This document shows, piece after piece, positions 60,925-64,000 of a stretch of DNA of 64,000 bases. The stretch spans positions 1,364,001-1,428,000 of the forward strand of contig NZ_CP090004.1 in the NCBI RefSeq assembly GCF_021390175.1. The letters run 5' to 3'. Position 1 is the stretch's first letter. Every line of letters begins with the position of its first letter. This DNA is from Flagellimonas sp. HMM57 (GTDB lineage: Bacteria; Bacteroidota; Bacteroidia; Flavobacteriales; Flavobacteriaceae). The notes under the pieces were generated by a model, which worked only from the letters and a program-made list of their open reading frames with translations, searched no databases and was not told where the DNA came from. A program made the translations under genes and the position numbers.

Positions 60925-61989
60925 ATGAGGAAACAAAAAATAAGGCTTGTTATAGCTCTTGCTGCACTCGGGCTTGGTACTACAAACTTATATGGACAGC
61001 GGTTCCATAAAGGCAAGAAAACCTATCAATATACGAAAGATGGGGTCAATTATATTTCCGCCTCATGGCGAGAAACCCTGCCAGAGCAGGAAATAACCAG
61101 TGAGATGCACGGAAACAATATTGGAAAGATCGTTTTTTCCAACGAAAAGATTCCATTTAGAAATGAAGATGCCTCAAAATTAAAAACACGTTTGAACGTT
61201 AGTGACAACATTTATGGTAGAATGTACTTAGTATGTTCCATACCCAATGACACCCTCTATTCCAATTCTGGAAGAGACAATGATAATCGCGAAGGATTGC
61301 AACTATTGACCAAGAAGAAAAAAGTATGGGTGACGCGCGGCCATGATTACTATCGAGATGCCAGAGCTTCGTATAGGTTGTTTATCAATGGGGAGTTGTC
61401 CAGTTGGGCCATACAAAATGTAGAGTTCACCGAAGAATCTTTGCACCATACAACACGACAAGTCTGGTTGGCCCCCAAACCGGAGGACGAACCAGTATCC
61501 CGGTATTGGTTGCAAGAATTGGATAAACTGCCCGAGGGAGAGCACCATGTTCGCATAGAGTACATTCCTGGCAATAGTAACGATCATGTGATAAGACCCT
61601 TGGCCGCGGGCGAATTTACCTTGGTGAAAAGCGGTAACGCCACAGTATCCACTGGCATTAAATATGCTGACCTTGATGAGGCACGAAAAGACCCCAAACT
61701 AGCGAATGAAGTGGTTAAAGTAATGTCCAAAGTTTATAAAGACAAAGGATGGGATGGAACTTTGCAGAAGGTGAAATTCAATACGGACTGGAACTCTTTT
61801 TATGCAACAGCTTACGGAAAGACCTCTAGGGTTAGGGAAATTAGGTTTTATGCCTATACTGTTCACGATAGCAAGTGTATGATAGAAGAATTTACCATTG
61901 GTCAGGCTTACAACGGAAGTGAATTTTCCGGACCTTTGTTCTACAGAAGGGTAATTCCCGGAAGTAAACAGCGTATTGACTGTGATTAG
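60925..61989 (+). CDS. Secreted protein of unknown function
   Basis: 354 aa; signal peptide MRKQKIRLVIALAALGLGTT-NLYGQ. No known family recognised. The body looks mixed alpha/beta (GKIVFSNEKIPFRNEDASKL, FINGELSSWAIQNVEFTEES, YIPGNSNDHVIRPLAAGEFT, VREIRFYAYTVHDSKCMIEE). It is cotranscribed with the small lipoprotein upstream by spacing (9 bp). The acyltransferase gene follows 88 bp later. Confidence 0.6.
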   Translation: MRKQKIRLVIALAALGLGTTNLYGQRFHKGKKTYQYTKDGVNYISASWRETLPEQEITSEMHGNNIGKIVFSNEKIPFRNEDASKLKTRLNVSDNIYGRMYLVCSIPNDTLYSNSGRDNDNREGLQLLTKKKKVWVTRGHDYYRDARASYRLFINGELSSWAIQNVEFTEESLHHTTRQVWLAPKPEDEPVSRYWLQELDKLPEGEHHVRIEYIPGNSNDHVIRPLAAGEFTLVKSGNATVSTGIKYADLDEARKDPKLANEVVKVMSKVYKDKGWDGTLQKVKFNTDWNSFYATAYGKTSRVREIRFYAYTVHDSKCMIEEFTIGQAYNGSEFSGPLFYRRVIPGSKQRIDCD

Positions 61990-62077
61990 CCTATATTGAC
62001 GGATTTCTTGCGGACGGACATGCTGAAAAATGTCATGCCATTAAACAGTAATAGCTGCAAAAAACCCGTACAGTGAT

Positions 62078-63217
62078 TTGAAAAAAAATAAACGAAATAG
62101 TGCCATAGATGTAGTACGGGGTTTATGTATTCTGGCGGTAATCCTTTTACACCTCAACATTCAAGTGCCTTTTAAGGATACCTTTCTTGGAACGTTTATG
62201 CCCAAAAAGTTGTACACCTTATTCTTTTGGAGCGGGTATTATGGTGTAATCGTATTTTTCACTTTATCTGGATACCTAATCACCAATTCCACATTGAAGA
62301 AATGGGGGAATCTGACGAAAATCAAAGCCAGTGACTTTTATATCTTAAGAATCGCCAGAATCATGCCCTTATTGTTGGCATTGCTAGCGGTACTGGCTGT
62401 ATTGCACTTAATGTCCGTTCCTGGATTTGTAATCAACGAGGAGCAAACATCTTTGGGAACAGCCATCTTTTCTGTTTTGACCTTTCATATGAATCACTTG
62501 CAATTAGAAGTAGGCTATTTACCGGGCAGTTGGGATATTTTATGGTCTATCTCCATTGAGGAATCTTTTTATCTCGTTTTTCCGCTACTCTGCCTAATTG
62601 TCCGTAAGGAATGGCACTTTGCAGCACTAGTGTTGATTTTTCTATTTATATCGCCCTGGGCCAGAACAGGGTTTTTTCCAGAGAACGAGCTGGGAGACCG
62701 TAATCATTTGGCATACTTAGACGCGATAGGTATCGGTTGCATCACATCTTTGGCGGTCCATAGAATTAAGGAATTGGCATATTATAAAAATATTGCCTTG
62801 GTAAACGGTTTGGCTCTAATCGTTTTGGTATTATTTTTTAGAGGTTTTGTCTACAGATCTGGATTAGCTTCGATTGGTCTAAATGTGACACTGTTATCCT
62901 TGGGGACCGGTTTGCTGGTCATTTGGATGCATTATCGTCATATATCCGGGAAACAGAAAAACTACTGGTTACTCAATGGCATAAGAAAAATGGGAATATT
63001 GAGCTATGAGATGTATTTAACACATATGTTCATCATTATAGCCTTGGTGGGTGCCTTCAATAAAATCAAGGCTCCAAAGGAAGCTATTTACGTGTTGTAT
63101 TTATCCACTATTATCCTCTCGTTTTTACTTGCAAAGTACATTAATAAATGGTTGACAAAACCAATCAATTATATGATAAGGAGAAAACATGTTGCTGTTA
63201 AAAGTGAAAACAAGTAA
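62078..63217 (+). CDS. Acyltransferase family 3 membrane protein
   Basis: 379 aa, about ten helices. Typical start NSAIDVVRGLCILAVILLHL (the DxxRGxxxxxVxxxH motif), SGYYGVIVFFTLSGYLITNS, YILRIARIMPLLLALLAV and WSISIEESFYLVFPLLCL (E-E). Such proteins O-acetylate or O-acylate surface glycans or lipids. The start is TTG at 62078, no in-frame ATG being available before the motif. Its position after a run of surface proteins suggests glycan or surface modification. Confidence 0.87.
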   Translation: MKKNKRNSAIDVVRGLCILAVILLHLNIQVPFKDTFLGTFMPKKLYTLFFWSGYYGVIVFFTLSGYLITNSTLKKWGNLTKIKASDFYILRIARIMPLLLALLAVLAVLHLMSVPGFVINEEQTSLGTAIFSVLTFHMNHLQLEVGYLPGSWDILWSISIEESFYLVFPLLCLIVRKEWHFAALVLIFLFISPWARTGFFPENELGDRNHLAYLDAIGIGCITSLAVHRIKELAYYKNIALVNGLALIVLVLFFRGFVYRSGLASIGLNVTLLSLGTGLLVIWMHYRHISGKQKNYWLLNGIRKMGILSYEMYLTHMFIIIALVGAFNKIKAPKEAIYVLYLSTIILSFLLAKYINKWLTKPINYMIRRKHVAVKSENK

Positions 63218-63376
63218 TATAAAAGTAAGGTTTCTATTTAATCAATGTTATGTAAAACCATCTGACTGAAATAATCCCAGAAAGGTGACTCCCCTTGTAC
63301 CCAATTTGTTCTTTGAGGCCATGAAAAAAAGTAGTCATTATTTATATTCACCAAGCTTTTTAGGTTTGTACAGGGC

Positions 63377-64000
63377 TTAATCAATATAATTGTCAAGCAA
63401 TCCTCTCCTAAGTTTTTTATCAATTTGATTTGTACTTAAAGAATCTGGAAATGCGAACAAGCGATAGATAAGTTCACGAGATCTTATTGTTCTTGGCAGG
63501 CTTTCCCCTAAATCCTTAAAAGTCCTGCCTGTATATGTTTCAGAAATACGATAAGGCAAATTACCATTGTAAATTTGTTCTATTTTCAAAGAATTGTGAT
63601 TGGTTCCAGCAACTTTTGAAATACTTTCTGACAAACTATTGCCTTCATAAAGGGCATTCATACACACCAAAACATGGTGTTTGTCCATTGCCAGATCAAA
63701 TCGGTACAACCTATAATCCGATTCATCAGGGTTTTCTAGTTTAAATTCAAAAATGATCTCTTTGTACAGATTATCATTATCATCCCAGACACTGATTTTG
63801 TATTTGCCTTCAGGAATTCTTTTAATGATGCTCGAATTGGGTTCAAGCTTTTCGTCAACGTACCATACATCGGATAGTTCACCATCAGCATTGAACATCT
63901 CAAACGTTACCGACTTTGTACCATTGCTTGTATTCACAAATTTAAAAGACTGTCTCGGGCCATCGGACCGGTCAGCAATAACACCAAAGACAACGGCTAT
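63377..64000 (-). CDS. Unknown protein, C-terminal part (N-terminus outside window)
   Basis: The frame is open to the window edge, so the start lies beyond 64000; a GTG at 63937 is internal. 207 codons are visible: a hydrophobic stretch (IAVVFGVIADRSDG) is followed by an Ig-like beta domain (SVTFEMFNADGELSDVWYVD, IPEGKYKISVWDDNDNLYKE) and a helical end (DKHHVLVCMNALYEGNSLSE, LPRTIRSRELIYRLFAFPDS). No family recognised. Confidence 0.55.
   Translation of the reverse strand: MAVVFGVIADRSDGPRQSFKFVNTSNGTKSVTFEMFNADGELSDVWYVDEKLEPNSSIIKRIPEGKYKISVWDDNDNLYKEIIFEFKLENPDESDYRLYRFDLAMDKHHVLVCMNALYEGNSLSESISKVAGTNHNSLKIEQIYNGNLPYRISETYTGRTFKDLGESLPRTIRSRELIYRLFAFPDSLSTNQIDKKLRRGLLDNYID

Noticed and set aside
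61990..62060. GACAT/ATGTC hairpin after the secreted protein gene
   Set aside because: Only a 5-bp stem and no T-run; not a convincing terminator.
63238..63423. 61-codon minus-strand frame with a protein-like C-terminal half (WPQRTNWVQGESPFWDYF)
   Set aside because: It overlaps the end of the partial gene 63377-64000 in another frame and lacks other support. Could be a decayed gene end, but not strong enough to list.

Overview
The window looks like chromosome from a marine member of the Flavobacteriaceae (Bacteroidota). The support is AT-rich DNA, TTTG / TAnnTTTG-type promoters, a type IX secretion (T9SS) sorting domain, lipoproteins with Bacteroidota surface-export signals (C-S-K-D-D-D), an SDR-type threonine dehydrogenase, and many LytTR and AraC regulators. 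Genus is not resolved. The only complete RNA gene is one tRNA-Arg(CCU).

Layout. 1-1474: a partial catalase divergent from oxyR. 1.8-23.2 kb: mostly ordinary housekeeping and stress genes (aldo/keto reductase, GNAT, LytTR regulator, CPBP protease, glycerate kinase, SIMPL protein, an SDR-TetR operon with two palindromic operators around its promoter, a large BNR-repeat secreted protein, pentapeptide-repeat protein, CBS protein, M28 peptidase, threonine dehydrogenase, moaE-moaC). 23.4-36.8 kb: an accessory island. On the minus strand four overlapping paralogous tail-fibre-like surface proteins lead into a small T9SS-sorted protein and then a giant SpvB/FG-GAP/RHS protein. That RHS frame is broken near 29,285, and its C-terminal tip resembles polymorphic toxin type 23. 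A candidate lipoprotein immunity gene, a REP-associated transposase (RAYT) flanked by inverted REP palindromes, and an orphan toxin-tip/immunity remnant follow. A fifth fibre-like paralogue closes the island on the plus strand.

37.1-41.1 kb: an MddA-like methyltransferase with a small downstream ORF and a strong terminator, a TPR-HTH regulator, tRNA-Arg with a tiny GIY-YIG element at its 5' end, and a response regulator. 41.2-50.2 kb: a sulfur-handling cluster. It contains a YeeE/YedE-type transporter pair, small membrane proteins, a CstB-like persulfide dioxygenase-rhodanese, a lipoprotein rhodanese, a SulP transporter, a Crp/Fnr regulator and a BASS-type transporter. Two near-identical GTAAC-tttg-GTWAC sites lie in front of two of its transcription units.

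50.4-52.9 kb: two AraC-family regulators. 53.4-60.5 kb: five tandem, mosaic leucine-rich-repeat surface lipoproteins with conserved ends. 60.5-63.2 kb: a small lipoprotein, a secreted protein and an acyltransferase. A partial unknown gene ends the window.

The most unusual parts are the fibre/T9SS/RHS island, the RAYT-REP insertion within its cassette tail, the 364-bp GIY-YIG element on the tRNA, and the mosaic LRR array. All functional statements are read from the sequence and recalled family knowledge. No database search was run.
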